Shown here in pieces: positions 7,768 through 17,127 of a DNA stretch of 61,932 nt. This DNA is from an uncultured Mycoplasmatota bacterium (GTDB lineage Bacteria; Bacillota_I; Bacilli_A; RF39; UBA660). Positions within the stretch are counted from its first letter, which is position 1. Every line of letters starts with the position of its first letter. The stretch covers positions 1-61,932 of the forward strand of contig USGV01000007.1 in the NCBI GenBank assembly GCA_900554305.1, given 5' to 3'. Under the pieces are notes generated by a model. It was not told the origin of the DNA. It made no database searches and saw only the letters and a list, made by a program, of their open reading frames with translations. The translations under genes and the position numbers were made by a program.

Positions 7768-8934
7768 TTACTCCAATTCATCTAAAACACTTGTACCAAT
7801 TGGTGGCATTTCAACATCAAAGTTATCAGCAATCGTAGCCCCAATATTAGCAAATGTATCAAACACTTCTAATCTTTTAGGACTTAAGAAATCCCGACTA
7901 TACATAATAACAGGAACATTTTCTCTAGTATGATCCGTTCCAGGAAAGGTAGGATCATTACCATGATCCGCAGTAATAATTAGTAAATCTCCTGTATCAA
8001 GTTTATTTAAAATAATAGGAATCTCGACATCTAATTCTTCTAATGCCTTACCATAACCTTCAACATCTCTCGTATGACCGTACATACTATCAAAATCAGA
8101 TAAATTAACCATACAAAGGCCAGTAAAACTTTTATCTATAATATCAGTAAATTTATTAATAGCCTCCATATTATTATTAGCTTTCATCTGCTTATTAATT
8201 CCTTGACCATCAAAAATATCATTAATTTTCCCAATACCAATAACATTATATTTATGTTCAACAAGACTATCTAAAACACTTTTCTGTGGAGGTTTTACCG
8301 AATAATCCCGTCTACCACTATGAACAAACTTATAATGCCCTGGTGTTCCAGTAAAAGGTCTAGCAATAACCCTACCTACTCTCCACTCATCTTTCAAAGT
8401 CAAGGCACGGATTCTCTCACAATATTCATATAACATAGAAACAGGAATGCAATCCTCATGAGCTGCAACTTGTAAATCGGAATCGGCAGAAGTATAAATA
8501 ATTAGTGCTCCATAATTTTGCTGACGCTCACCTAATTCTTGAATAATAGAGTCGTCCTGACAACATTTATTACCAATAACTCTACGCCCTGTCACTTGTT
8601 CAATCCCATTTAAAACATCAAAAGTAAACCCTTGATTAAATGTCTTAAATGGAATATGATTAGGAATTCCCATCATTTCATAATGACCATTCAAACTGTC
8701 TTTTCCAGCATTCTTAGGTCTAGCAATCGTATAATATGCATCTACTCCTGGATTATCATTCATATTTACCGTATCTAAAAAACCAATCTTTTTCAAATTA
8801 GGAATAAACAAATCATACTTTTCTTTAACATGACCTAATGTATTAGCCCCCACATCTCCATAATTAATCGCATCATTGGCTTCACCAACACCCAAAGAAT
8901 CTAAAACCATTAAAAATACACGTTTAAATTTCAT
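7768..8934 (-). CDS. deoB: Phosphopentomutase DeoB
   Basis: DeoB interconverts ribose/deoxyribose 1- and 5-phosphates, feeding nucleoside salvage. It belongs to the alkaline-phosphatase superfamily and carries the metal-binding motifs FLMVLDSLGVGE at the N terminus, NLSDFDSMYGHTRD, and TADHGNDPTFPGTDHTRE near the C terminus. Length (388 residues) is normal. I chose the ATG at 8934 instead of the TTG at 8943: AAAGGAG is well placed for the ATG and too close to the TTG. The ATG shares an ATGA overlap with the xerD stop, indicating translational coupling. Confidence 0.95.
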   Translation of the reverse strand: MKFKRVFLMVLDSLGVGEANDAINYGDVGANTLGHVKEKYDLFIPNLKKIGFLDTVNMNDNPGVDAYYTIARPKNAGKDSLNGHYEMMGIPNHIPFKTFNQGFTFDVLNGIEQVTGRRVIGNKCCQDDSIIQELGERQQNYGALIIYTSADSDLQVAAHEDCIPVSMLYEYCERIRALTLKDEWRVGRVIARPFTGTPGHYKFVHSGRRDYSVKPPQKSVLDSLVEHKYNVIGIGKINDIFDGQGINKQMKANNNMEAINKFTDIIDKSFTGLCMVNLSDFDSMYGHTRDVEGYGKALEELDVEIPIILNKLDTGDLLIITADHGNDPTFPGTDHTRENVPVIMYSRDFLSPKRLEVFDTFANIGATIADNFDVEMPPIGTSVLDELE

Positions 8935-9839
8935 TCTTTCCAATCTCCTTTATGTTCTCTAGGATGATATTTCTTATAATCCTGTTCCACTTTTTCATCA
9001 CTTACATGGGTATAAATCTTAGTCGTAGAAATATCTGAATGTCCTAGCATCTCTTGTATACTTCTTAAATCTGCTCCATGACTCAATAGATGAGTCGCAA
9101 AACTATGGCGTAATGTATGAGGAGAAACATCAGGATTTAAACCTTTATCAATTAAAAGTTGCTTTAATATCTTAAAGAAACCTTGCCTTGTAATCTGTTT
9201 ACCATGATTATTCAAAAACAAAGCTTCTTCTTGACGATGATTTTTAATAAGCATACCACGATGCTCCAGATAAAGTTTTAAATAATAAATTCCATACTCA
9301 CCAATAGGGATTTCTCTTTCTTTCCGCCCTTTTCCCATAATACGAATCATACCATTTTCTAAATCAATCTGACTCATAGTAAGACTTACTAACTCACTCA
9401 CACGAAGTCCCGCACCATATATCAATTCTAACATAGCTTTATTACGATAGTCAAATGGCGTCACCAGTGGAATATTAAGAAGAATATCTACTTCTTCAAC
9501 ACTTAAAGACCGAGGTAACCTCTTTTGTAATTTAGGACGAGAAATAAATAAACTAATATCATCTTTTACGATATTTTCTTTAACTAAATACCTATGAAAA
9601 TTCTTAATAACTGTTAAATTATGAGCTACTGTACTTGTACTTTCATTATCTCCCCTAAATTTCAAAAACTCTTTAATATCATCACTAGAAATATTCTTCA
9701 CAGTATGAACATCTCTAGAAGATAAAAATTGACAATAAATATCTAAATCATTTCGATATGATTTAACAGTCTGATCAGTGAGCCCTTTTTCAAAAAGTAA
9801 ATACTGAATAAAGTCCGTAATAGCATCTTCAATTTTCAT
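8931..9839 (-). CDS. xerD: Tyrosine recombinase XerD
   Basis: XerD with XerC resolves chromosome dimers at dif. An N-terminal SAM-like core-binding domain (about 1-90) precedes the catalytic domain with Arg146 (GAGLRVSEL), Lys170, His241 and Arg244 (HTLRH), His267 (LGHSDISTT) and the nucleophile Tyr276 (YTHV). The protein is 302 residues, typical for XerD. The ATG at 9839 has GGTGATA upstream; a longer reading frame to 9902 only adds an unlikely hydrophobic extension. Order xerD-deoB is also known in B. subtilis (ripX-drm), supporting XerD over XerC. Confidence 0.93.
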   Translation of the reverse strand: MKIEDAITDFIQYLLFEKGLTDQTVKSYRNDLDIYCQFLSSRDVHTVKNISSDDIKEFLKFRGDNESTSTVAHNLTVIKNFHRYLVKENIVKDDISLFISRPKLQKRLPRSLSVEEVDILLNIPLVTPFDYRNKAMLELIYGAGLRVSELVSLTMSQIDLENGMIRIMGKGRKEREIPIGEYGIYYLKLYLEHRGMLIKNHRQEEALFLNNHGKQITRQGFFKILKQLLIDKGLNPDVSPHTLRHSFATHLLSHGADLRSIQEMLGHSDISTTKIYTHVSDEKVEQDYKKYHPREHKGDWKE

Positions 9840-9994
9840 AGTATCACCAAATAAATTATAGAATAAAAACAAAAAAAACACAAATAAATATATAAGATAC
9901 AAATAATATAATAAGTAATGTATCTATATATTTATGCAAAAGTTATTCAAATAAAAACAATCTATGATAAAATGATAAAAGAAAGGAGATCAAA

Positions 9995-10870
9995 ATGAAA
10001 AAGAAAATAGTATTATGTGCATTAATTTTTGCACTATCGATAAGTATAACTGGTTGCAAAACAAAAAAAGAAGAAGTTAAATTAAAATCTAAGGCTGAAA
10101 TAGAACAATATGTATCTAAAAAATATGGAAAAGCAAATTGTATTAGTAAAAGCGTAAATACAGATTCTATAAAATACACACTGCAAGATGAAGAATACAA
10201 TTTTAAGTATGAATGTTCTAGTTCAATAACTAATCTCTGCATAGATTCATCCTGTTCAAATATATTTCATGAAACAACAAAATGTAACTTTGATAATGCT
10301 TATAAAAAATATATACAAAAGACAATAAAATTAGATAATATTTATAAGGGCTTTTATAAAAATTACAGTGATGGTCAAAAAATTATATTCGCACTAAATT
10401 ATGAAAATGAAGAAACAGCTCAAAATTCCATTTCCACCATTGCTAAAAAAATTACTCAACTGGATACTAGAAAATACTTATCTGATTATTATATTGCTAT
10501 ATATGACAATAATAATACATATCTTGGCATATATAGTATTACCAACCAAAAATATATAAATCGCTATGACGCTGCAGTTAGCAAGATGACACAAGCCTTT
10601 GCAACTGAAGTAAATCACAGCAATAACAATTTAAATGGAATTAAATATTTATACTATAAACGAATCCAATATAAAGATGTAGAAAAACTACAAATGCAAT
10701 GGTTAAATAAAAACAATATAACAGAAGAAGATTGGACTACGGCATATTATTTTGAATACAATAACAACATATATTTTATGTTAGATGACAAAGTATTTAT
10801 AGAAGACAAAAATATATTCAACCGTTATATTGCTGATAAATATTATACAAGCTATTGGTTTACTAACTAA
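9995..10870 (+). CDS. Unknown lipoprotein with several extra cysteines
   Basis: A type II signal peptide ends in SITGC (lipid-modified Cys21), so it is anchored on the outer face of the membrane. The mature part (270 residues) contains Cys49, Cys74, Cys82, Cys87 and Cys97 within about 50 residues, and is Lys/Asn/Tyr-rich. I do not recognise a domain. AAAGGAGAT precedes the ATG and TATGAT lies about 20 bases upstream of that. It appears monocistronic. Confidence 0.75.
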   Translation: MKKKIVLCALIFALSISITGCKTKKEEVKLKSKAEIEQYVSKKYGKANCISKSVNTDSIKYTLQDEEYNFKYECSSSITNLCIDSSCSNIFHETTKCNFDNAYKKYIQKTIKLDNIYKGFYKNYSDGQKIIFALNYENEETAQNSISTIAKKITQLDTRKYLSDYYIAIYDNNNTYLGIYSITNQKYINRYDAAVSKMTQAFATEVNHSNNNLNGIKYLYYKRIQYKDVEKLQMQWLNKNNITEEDWTTAYYFEYNNNIYFMLDDKVFIEDKNIFNRYIADKYYTSYWFTN

Positions 10871-10957
10871 AGTTACAAAAAAGTCTTTTATAATAATACA
10901 ATAAAAATAACTATTTAAAATCGAACGTTTTTTTGATAAAATAAAGATGGTGATATT

Positions 10958-12178
10958 ATGAACAAACCTTTAGCATTAAAATTAGCCCCTACTACTCTAT
11001 CCGAGGTAATAGGGCAAAAACATCTTCTAGGTGAAGGGAAAATTCTAACAAATTTAGTGAAAAACAAAAAATTATTTTCTATGATTCTATATGGAAAACC
11101 AGGAATTGGTAAAACATCGATTGCAAATGCTATAGTGCATGATTTAGGAGAAAGATATCGTTTTTTAAATGCTACAATCAATACAAAAAAAGATTTAGAT
11201 GTTGTAATAGAAGAAGCTAAAATGTATGATGGTATGATTCTTATTATGGATGAAATTCATAGATTAAATAAAGATAAACAAGATATTCTACTCCCACAAT
11301 TAGAAAGTGGATTAATCACTTTAATTGGTATGACAACTTCAAATCCATATCATGCAATTAATCCTGCCATACGCAGTAGATGTCAATTATTTGAATTAAA
11401 AGAATTAGAAATTGATGATATTATAGAAGGTCTAAAAAAAGCCATAAAACACCCAGATTTAAAAGGAATAGAAATTGATGATAAAAGTATCGAACTAATC
11501 GCAAAACTTTCTGGAAATGACTTAAGATATGCCTATAATCTATTAGAAGTTGCATTCTACTCTACTGATAACAAAAAAATAACAGAAAAAGAAATAAAAA
11601 AAATAAACAGCAAACCAGTCTTCTTTTCTGATAAAAACGGGGAAGGACATTACGATGTATTGAGTGGACTACAAAAATCAATTCGAGGTAGCGACGTAGA
11701 TGCAGCTCTACACTATCTAGCAAGATTAACGATAGAAGGAGATCTAGATTCAATCTATAGAAGATTATCAGTTATTGCTTACGAAGATATAGGACTAGCA
11801 AATCCAGCAATTGGACCTAGATTAGATGCTGCAATCAATGCTGCTGAAAGAGTTGGATTACCAGAAGCAAGAATTCCCCTAGGTACCATAGTAACAGAAA
11901 TGGCACTATCTCCAAAAAGCAACACTGCTCATATCGCTTTTGATGAAGCTATAACCGATATAGAAAAAGGAAATGTAGGAACTATACCAAAACATATAAA
12001 AACAAATTCTCCTGACTATAAATATCCTCATGACTATAAAGGAGCTTATGTAATACAACAATACTTACCTGATAAATTAAAAAATAAAAAGTATTATCAT
12101 CCGAAAGATATTGGATATGAAAAAAACATAAAAGAAATTTATGAGCGTTTAGAAAAAATAAAAAATCAAGGAAAATAA
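10958..12178 (+). CDS. rarA: Replication-associated recombination protein RarA/MgsA
   Basis: RarA is a clamp-loader-like AAA+ ATPase acting at stalled replication forks. Walker A is GKPGIGKT (46-53), Walker B ILIMDEIH (94-101), sensor 1 lies in GMTTSNP and an arginine finger in AIRSRCQ. The C-terminal MgsA tetramerisation domain includes DLDSIYRRLSVIAYEDIGLA. Length 406 residues is slightly short for the family (about 420-440). GGTGATATT precedes the ATG. It converges on holA and shares a terminator. Confidence 0.95.
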   Translation: MNKPLALKLAPTTLSEVIGQKHLLGEGKILTNLVKNKKLFSMILYGKPGIGKTSIANAIVHDLGERYRFLNATINTKKDLDVVIEEAKMYDGMILIMDEIHRLNKDKQDILLPQLESGLITLIGMTTSNPYHAINPAIRSRCQLFELKELEIDDIIEGLKKAIKHPDLKGIEIDDKSIELIAKLSGNDLRYAYNLLEVAFYSTDNKKITEKEIKKINSKPVFFSDKNGEGHYDVLSGLQKSIRGSDVDAALHYLARLTIEGDLDSIYRRLSVIAYEDIGLANPAIGPRLDAAINAAERVGLPEARIPLGTIVTEMALSPKSNTAHIAFDEAITDIEKGNVGTIPKHIKTNSPDYKYPHDYKGAYVIQQYLPDKLKNKKYYHPKDIGYEKNIKEIYERLEKIKNQGK

Positions 12179-12190
12179 TCCTTGATTTTT
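12161..12190. terminator. Bidirectional terminator between rarA and holA
   Basis: AAAAATCAAGG (12161-12171) pairs with CCTTGATTTTT (12180-12190). It overlaps the 3' ends of both convergent genes. Confidence 0.85.
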
Positions 12191-13128
12191 TATGTCTGCT
12201 CTAAAATAAATAATTCTATTAAAAAATTACCATCGACATCACTAGACTTAATCTTCAAATCCATATCAGCAAGTTTTCTTAATATTGTTCTAAGTTCTTG
12301 CTCACTATAATATCTAGTTAACTCTCTAGTCTTTTGAATTCTATATGGTTTTTCTCCCAAGATATCCGCAATTTCTTGATTTAAATTAGTTCTTTTTTCA
12401 AGTATTTTAACTTGATACATAATCAAAAATTGACTAGCAAGTAATCCAATTAAAGGTATCGCATCAATAGAATATTCTTCTAATTCATGATACTTATCTA
12501 AAGCACCCTTTTTATCTTTAGAAGCAAGAACTCTAACAAAGTCAAATGTTAAATCTCTAGAGTCTCCTAACTTTTTAATAACCAATTCTTCTACATCTTG
12601 AAGAGAAATCTTTTTAGTATCAATTCGATATAATTTTAACTTTTCACATTCCTGATGAATCCTACCAATATCCTCTAAAGTATAACTAACAAGAGCTCTA
12701 ACAACACCATTTTCTAAAGTGTATCCTTGTAACTCTTTCTTTGTAAAATCTAAAGCATTAGCAGTAAGACTAATATACTCCAAATTCTTTTTTAATTCTT
12801 TAGTTATCTTCTTTGTATTATTTAGTTTTTTAGCCGTTACAATAACTAAAATAGTATCTAGAGAATCTTTAAAATATTTAAAAAAATGTTCAATATCTTT
12901 TTCATTACCCTCAGTAGTTAAAGACTCAATATTAGAAATTACAATAACTTTCTTTTCCGAAAACAGCCCATAAGTATCTAAATCTTCTAAAGCATTAGAT
13001 AGAGGAACTTCCTCCATATCATAGGAATGAACAGGAGAATCTTTAAAATTACACTTTTCTATTAATCCCTCTATCTTTAAAGAAACTAGATAATTATCTT
13101 CACTTTCTAATAAATAATTATTTTTCAT
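12190..13128 (-). CDS. holA: DNA polymerase III delta subunit HolA
   Basis: The delta subunit opens the beta clamp within the clamp-loader complex. The N-terminal stretch NNYLLESEDNYLVSLKIEGL matches the degenerate HolA start (no functional Walker A), and ALEDLDTYGLFSEKKVIVI is the usual family signature. Domain III (about 200-312) carries the clamp-loader collar. Length 312 is a little short of the typical 330-345. It overlaps the alaS stop by 11 bases and is the last gene of the T-box-led operon. Confidence 0.9.
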   Translation of the reverse strand: MKNNYLLESEDNYLVSLKIEGLIEKCNFKDSPVHSYDMEEVPLSNALEDLDTYGLFSEKKVIVISNIESLTTEGNEKDIEHFFKYFKDSLDTILVIVTAKKLNNTKKITKELKKNLEYISLTANALDFTKKELQGYTLENGVVRALVSYTLEDIGRIHQECEKLKLYRIDTKKISLQDVEELVIKKLGDSRDLTFDFVRVLASKDKKGALDKYHELEEYSIDAIPLIGLLASQFLIMYQVKILEKRTNLNQEIADILGEKPYRIQKTRELTRYYSEQELRTILRKLADMDLKIKSSDVDGNFLIELFILEQT

Positions 13129-15811
13129 CTCTTAACACTTTCTCGATATGTGTATAAATTTTTGGTAAAGCATCCTTTGTCTTTCCTCCACCTTGAGCAA
13201 AGGTTGGACTACCTCCCCCATTACCTAAAGAGGATACAGCAGCATCTTTAACAATAAGACCACTATTAGCATGGCAACTACTACGAGATAAGAAATTAAT
13301 ACTTCCGTCATCTTTAACATTAGCAAAGAAAACAAATCCAGTACCCATCTCTTCAATCATCGCATCAGCAACACTCTTTAGTAAATTAACATCTTTATTT
13401 TCAACAGTCATAAGTAATCCGAATGTACCATTATAATCTTTAATATGTTCGCGATAAACATCCAAATTAGAAAGTACTTGTTTTTCCCTTAATTGCTGAT
13501 ATTTCTTTTCTAAATCTCTAACTTCTTGCTGTACATATTGTAATTCATTGCGATTATAAATGATATCTTTATAAGATTCTGGTTTTTCATGATTAATATC
13601 AACATCAAACTCTAATCGAATACCAACTTCTTTTGCTTCATCCATAATTTCTTTTGCTTTCATTAAAAGCTTAATCATTTCATCATTATAAGGTTTAATA
13701 ATATTAAATAAAGTGTCTTCAATCTTACCATCAGTAGTTGCTTCAATTCGATATAAGTTACTTCCTTTAGATTCATAAGAATAAATAGCAAATCTTTCTA
13801 TATCTTTCGTATTAGTAGCATGAGTACCACCACAAAGTTCAATTGATTTTCCTATTTTAACAACTCTTACCACATCACCATATTTTTCATTAAATAACGC
13901 CATAGCTCCAATCTGTTTTGCTTTATCAACAGGCATAATTTCAGTAGAAATAATAATACGTTTATTAATCATATCATTAACAAAGTTTTCAACTTCTATA
14001 ATTTTGTCATCTGTCATCTTACCAGAATAAGTAAAATCAAAACGAAGTTTATCACCATCTACATAACTTCCTGCTTGTCTAATCTGACTAGATACACATT
14101 GTTGTAATGCATACTGCAACATATGCACACTGGAATGATTACATTCTGTTCTCTTACGGCGATCTTTATCAAGTACGATTTCACACTCATCATTAACGCT
14201 AATAAAACCATCTAATAATTTAACCTTATGAATATGTTGACCATTAGGAGCCTTAAAAGCATCAAGTAAACGTGCTTTAAAGTTCTTACCAATAATCATA
14301 CCAGTATCGCTAACCTGTCCACCACTCTCTGCATAACAGCAAGTTCTCTTTAAGGATATATAACAATCATGATCGATTCTATCAACAATACTATCTTTAG
14401 AAAAAATTGCTAAAACATTAGTTTTTAAACGGTAAATTCCATAAACGAATTGACTTTCCTCTTTAAAATCTAATAATACCTTCTTTTGACTAGCCATAGC
14501 TGATTTGTTTTTAGCATTCTTTTTAGCAAGTTCCTTTTGAATATTCATATACTTATCAAATTCTTCTTTAGAAACTTTATATCCTAATTCTGTTAAATAT
14601 TCTTCTGTAAGCTCAAATGGGAAACCATAAGTATCATATAATCTAAAAGCATCTTCTCCACTAATAGTACCATCTATAGATTCTTCTACTAATTCTTTTA
14701 AACGTCTCTCACCAGCTTCCAAAGTCTTTAAGAATAGTTTTTCCTCTTCTAAAACTAAAGTTTCAACTTTAACCCAGGCATCAGTCAAATAAGGATAAGC
14801 ATCTTTCATAGTTTCTACAACTTCAGAAACTAATTTATAAAGGAAAGGTCCTTCTAATCCCAAATTCTTACCATAACGAACACTACGACGTAATAATCTA
14901 CGAAGTACATAACCGCGCCCATTATTATCAAAGAAGGCACCATCTGCTAAAGCAAAAGTAATAGCTCTAATATGATCAGCAATTATTTTAAATTCTTTTT
15001 GTCCATCATAACTAAAACCAACTAACTCCTCAATATGCTTAATAATAGGTTGGAATAAATCTGTTTCAAAATTACTATCTACATCTTGAAAAATGCAACA
15101 CCATCTTTCAAGTCCAGCACCGGTATCAATATTCTTACTAGGAAGTTCTTTATATTCTTCTCTAGGAACCCCGGGCATAGAATTAAATTGACTAAAAACA
15201 TTATTCCAAATTTCAACAAATCTTTCTTGCTCTTCATCATTCTTAAATTTTTCTAAAGCATCATGATTAAGATCATATTTTTCTCCACGATCAAAGAATA
15301 TTTCAGAATCAGGCCCACAAGGTCCTTCACCAATTTCCCAGAAATTCTCTTCTAGCTTTACTAAATGACTTTCATCAAGTCCAACTTCAATCCATTTTTG
15401 ATATGCTTCATGATCATCCGGATAAACAGTAACATAAAGCAAATCTTTTGGAATAGAAAACCATTCATCACCAGTTAATAATTCAAAGGCAAACTCGATT
15501 GCTTCTGTCTTGAAATAATCCCCTACAGAAAAGTTTCCCATCATCTCAAAGAATGTTTGATGACGCTTTGTAATACCAACATTTTCAATATCGTTAGTAC
15601 GAATACATTTTTGGATATTAACAAGTCTTCTACACTCTGGAACCTCTCTACCATCAAAATATTTTTTTAAAGGGGTTACCCCTGCATTAATCCATAATAA
15701 ACTATCATCATTAATAGGAACAAGTGATGCACTTTCTACTTTTCTATGACCTTTACTTTCAAAAAATCGAAACCACGTATTTCGAATATCATCATGACTC
15801 ATATATTTCAT
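13118..15811 (-). CDS. alaS: Alanyl-tRNA synthetase AlaS
   Basis: AlaS charges tRNA-Ala and edits mischarged Ser and Gly. It has the class II aminoacylation core (start RNTWFRFFESKGH, GAGLERWCCIFQ), the editing domain with zinc ligands NHSSVH and CGGTH, and a C-terminal DHHA1-like domain (AVSSLGNGGGSPTFAQGGG). The full length of 897 residues is slightly longer than average. It sits third in an operon behind a T-box and two P-loop kinase genes, with a 1-base gap to the upstream gene. Confidence 0.97.
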   Translation of the reverse strand: MKYMSHDDIRNTWFRFFESKGHRKVESASLVPINDDSLLWINAGVTPLKKYFDGREVPECRRLVNIQKCIRTNDIENVGITKRHQTFFEMMGNFSVGDYFKTEAIEFAFELLTGDEWFSIPKDLLYVTVYPDDHEAYQKWIEVGLDESHLVKLEENFWEIGEGPCGPDSEIFFDRGEKYDLNHDALEKFKNDEEQERFVEIWNNVFSQFNSMPGVPREEYKELPSKNIDTGAGLERWCCIFQDVDSNFETDLFQPIIKHIEELVGFSYDGQKEFKIIADHIRAITFALADGAFFDNNGRGYVLRRLLRRSVRYGKNLGLEGPFLYKLVSEVVETMKDAYPYLTDAWVKVETLVLEEEKLFLKTLEAGERRLKELVEESIDGTISGEDAFRLYDTYGFPFELTEEYLTELGYKVSKEEFDKYMNIQKELAKKNAKNKSAMASQKKVLLDFKEESQFVYGIYRLKTNVLAIFSKDSIVDRIDHDCYISLKRTCCYAESGGQVSDTGMIIGKNFKARLLDAFKAPNGQHIHKVKLLDGFISVNDECEIVLDKDRRKRTECNHSSVHMLQYALQQCVSSQIRQAGSYVDGDKLRFDFTYSGKMTDDKIIEVENFVNDMINKRIIISTEIMPVDKAKQIGAMALFNEKYGDVVRVVKIGKSIELCGGTHATNTKDIERFAIYSYESKGSNLYRIEATTDGKIEDTLFNIIKPYNDEMIKLLMKAKEIMDEAKEVGIRLEFDVDINHEKPESYKDIIYNRNELQYVQQEVRDLEKKYQQLREKQVLSNLDVYREHIKDYNGTFGLLMTVENKDVNLLKSVADAMIEEMGTGFVFFANVKDDGSINFLSRSSCHANSGLIVKDAAVSSLGNGGGSPTFAQGGGKTKDALPKIYTHIEKVLRDEK

Positions 15812-15812
15812 A

Positions 15813-16379
15813 CTACTTCTCTCCTTCTTGTCTATCTATATCTTCTAGTATTTCTATTAACCTCTTTTTATAATCTTCTAAACTTCCATTATTAAATAAA
15901 AAGTAATCGGCATAAGCAATAGGTCCACCCTTGGCTAAATTCTCAATTTCCGCAACATCTCGATAAATAATATCTTCTCGTAAAAAAGGTCGATCATCGC
16001 GATTTCCAACCCTCTTATAACGTAATTCTTTATCAACAACTACACATACAAGCTTTAATTCTGGAAAACGCTCAATTAAATACTTATACTCATACCAAGA
16101 ATATAAACCATCTAAGACAACATCATTAGTCTCTAAGGCCTTCTTGATATCCGGTTCTAAAAATTTAGCATAACATTCTGGTCCATGCTCACGTCTTAAA
16201 TTCTCACGGAACTCTTTTTCACTTTTTCCATCAGGAGTTCTTTCAACTCCCGCTTCCGCCATAAGTTTATAAGTAATACCTCCAAAATATAATTTAGTCC
16301 AGCCTTCATTTTCTAAATAGTCAGTAGCAATACTTTTACCACTACCGCTCATTCCTACAACCGCAATCAATCTTCTCAT
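15813..16379 (-). CDS. P-loop kinase, UPF0200/dephospho-CoA-kinase-like
   Basis: A 188-residue nucleotide kinase with Walker A GMSGSGKS (9-16), a likely phosphate-acceptor/lid region around NRDDRPFLRED, and DVVLDGLYSWYEYKYL. The arrangement resembles UPF0200 proteins (mostly described in archaea) and, more distantly, dephospho-CoA kinase and adenylate kinase. The substrate cannot be told from the sequence. It overlaps the upstream kinase gene by an ATGA and lies one base from alaS, so it responds to the same T-box. Confidence 0.75.
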   Translation of the reverse strand: MRRLIAVVGMSGSGKSIATDYLENEGWTKLYFGGITYKLMAEAGVERTPDGKSEKEFRENLRREHGPECYAKFLEPDIKKALETNDVVLDGLYSWYEYKYLIERFPELKLVCVVVDKELRYKRVGNRDDRPFLREDIIYRDVAEIENLAKGGPIAYADYFLFNNGSLEDYKKRLIEILEDIDRQEGEK

Positions 16380-16930
16380 ATAATCTCTCCTTCTCTTTGA
16401 GCCTCTAATCCGATAATTTTATCTGCTTCTGAAAACAATCTTTCCTTAGATGTATTACGAACAATATAGTCATAATCTTTATATTGTTCCATTTCTGTTT
16501 CCGTCACATGTTTTTTCTCGTCATCACTTAACTTATTGTCATAGTTTTCTCGAATCACATGTATAATCTTAGTTTCTGGAAATCTTCGTTTCAACTCTTC
16601 AAACTCAAACAATAATCTTCCATCAGTAATAATAAATACATCAAAAAAATTTTTTAAAATATCAATATCCTCGCAAAGTCGATCAAGCAAAAAGTATTTT
16701 TTACCTAATTTCTTTTGAATAACTTCAATTCCCATTTCCTGTAAAAACTCACGAGGTTTTTCAGCCATATTTCCATTCCAACTAAAATAGTTTTTTGCAT
16801 ATTCATACAAAGGAGTAGTAATATGTAAAATACAAGCATTATGTCCCGCAAAGTCATACTGTGTTTTCATATATCTCCCCATTAAATCTTTACCAGAACC
16901 CGCCTTACCAGCTAATAAATATATTTTCAT
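16376..16930 (-). CDS. P-loop nucleotide kinase-like protein
   Basis: Walker A is GKAGSGKD (8-15); FFDVFIITDGRLLFEFEEL fits the Walker B region and KIIHVIRENYDN the lid. The layout is like deoxynucleoside-monophosphate kinases (phage T4 gp1 type), but the substrate is unknown. This is the first gene after the T-box leader, with GAGGAGG upstream of its ATG. Together with the next gene it forms a pair of small P-loop kinases placed ahead of alaS. Confidence 0.7.
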   Translation of the reverse strand: MKIYLLAGKAGSGKDLMGRYMKTQYDFAGHNACILHITTPLYEYAKNYFSWNGNMAEKPREFLQEMGIEVIQKKLGKKYFLLDRLCEDIDILKNFFDVFIITDGRLLFEFEELKRRFPETKIIHVIRENYDNKLSDDEKKHVTETEMEQYKDYDYIVRNTSKERLFSEADKIIGLEAQREGEII

Positions 16931-16944
16931 AATTCCTCCTCAAT

Positions 16945-17092
16945 ACAAATAAAAGACCTAACTAGGAGTGCAATTGCACGGTACCATCCTAGTTTGGTCT
17001 TAATTAGAATAACGGCTTGACCGATAAAACTCATAAAGTAGCTTCTTAAAGATCAAACAAATCATTTTCACCAACCATGATCTCTCTAAATA
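16945..17092 (-). promoter_or_regulatory. T-box leader, alanine-specific
   Basis: On the minus strand, the T-box sequence AGGATGGTACCGTG (16990-16977) lies in an antiterminator/terminator region whose stem AAGACC...GGTCTT (17001-16953) encloses AACTAGGA/TCCTAGTT and is followed by a T run. Stem I begins near 17090 (AGAGA), and its specifier region reads AAGAAGCTAC, giving GCT (Ala) at 17042-17040. Uncharged tRNA-Ala should therefore turn on the two kinases, alaS and holA. Confidence 0.9.
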
Positions 17093-17127
17093 TTTTAAAT
17101 CTTTAATACTTATCTTTACTCTTCGTT

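Noticed and set aside
8935..9902. Altered genetic code (TGA as Trp)
   Set aside because: xerD and the kinase before alaS end at TGA in ATGA overlaps, and Trp is encoded by TGG throughout.
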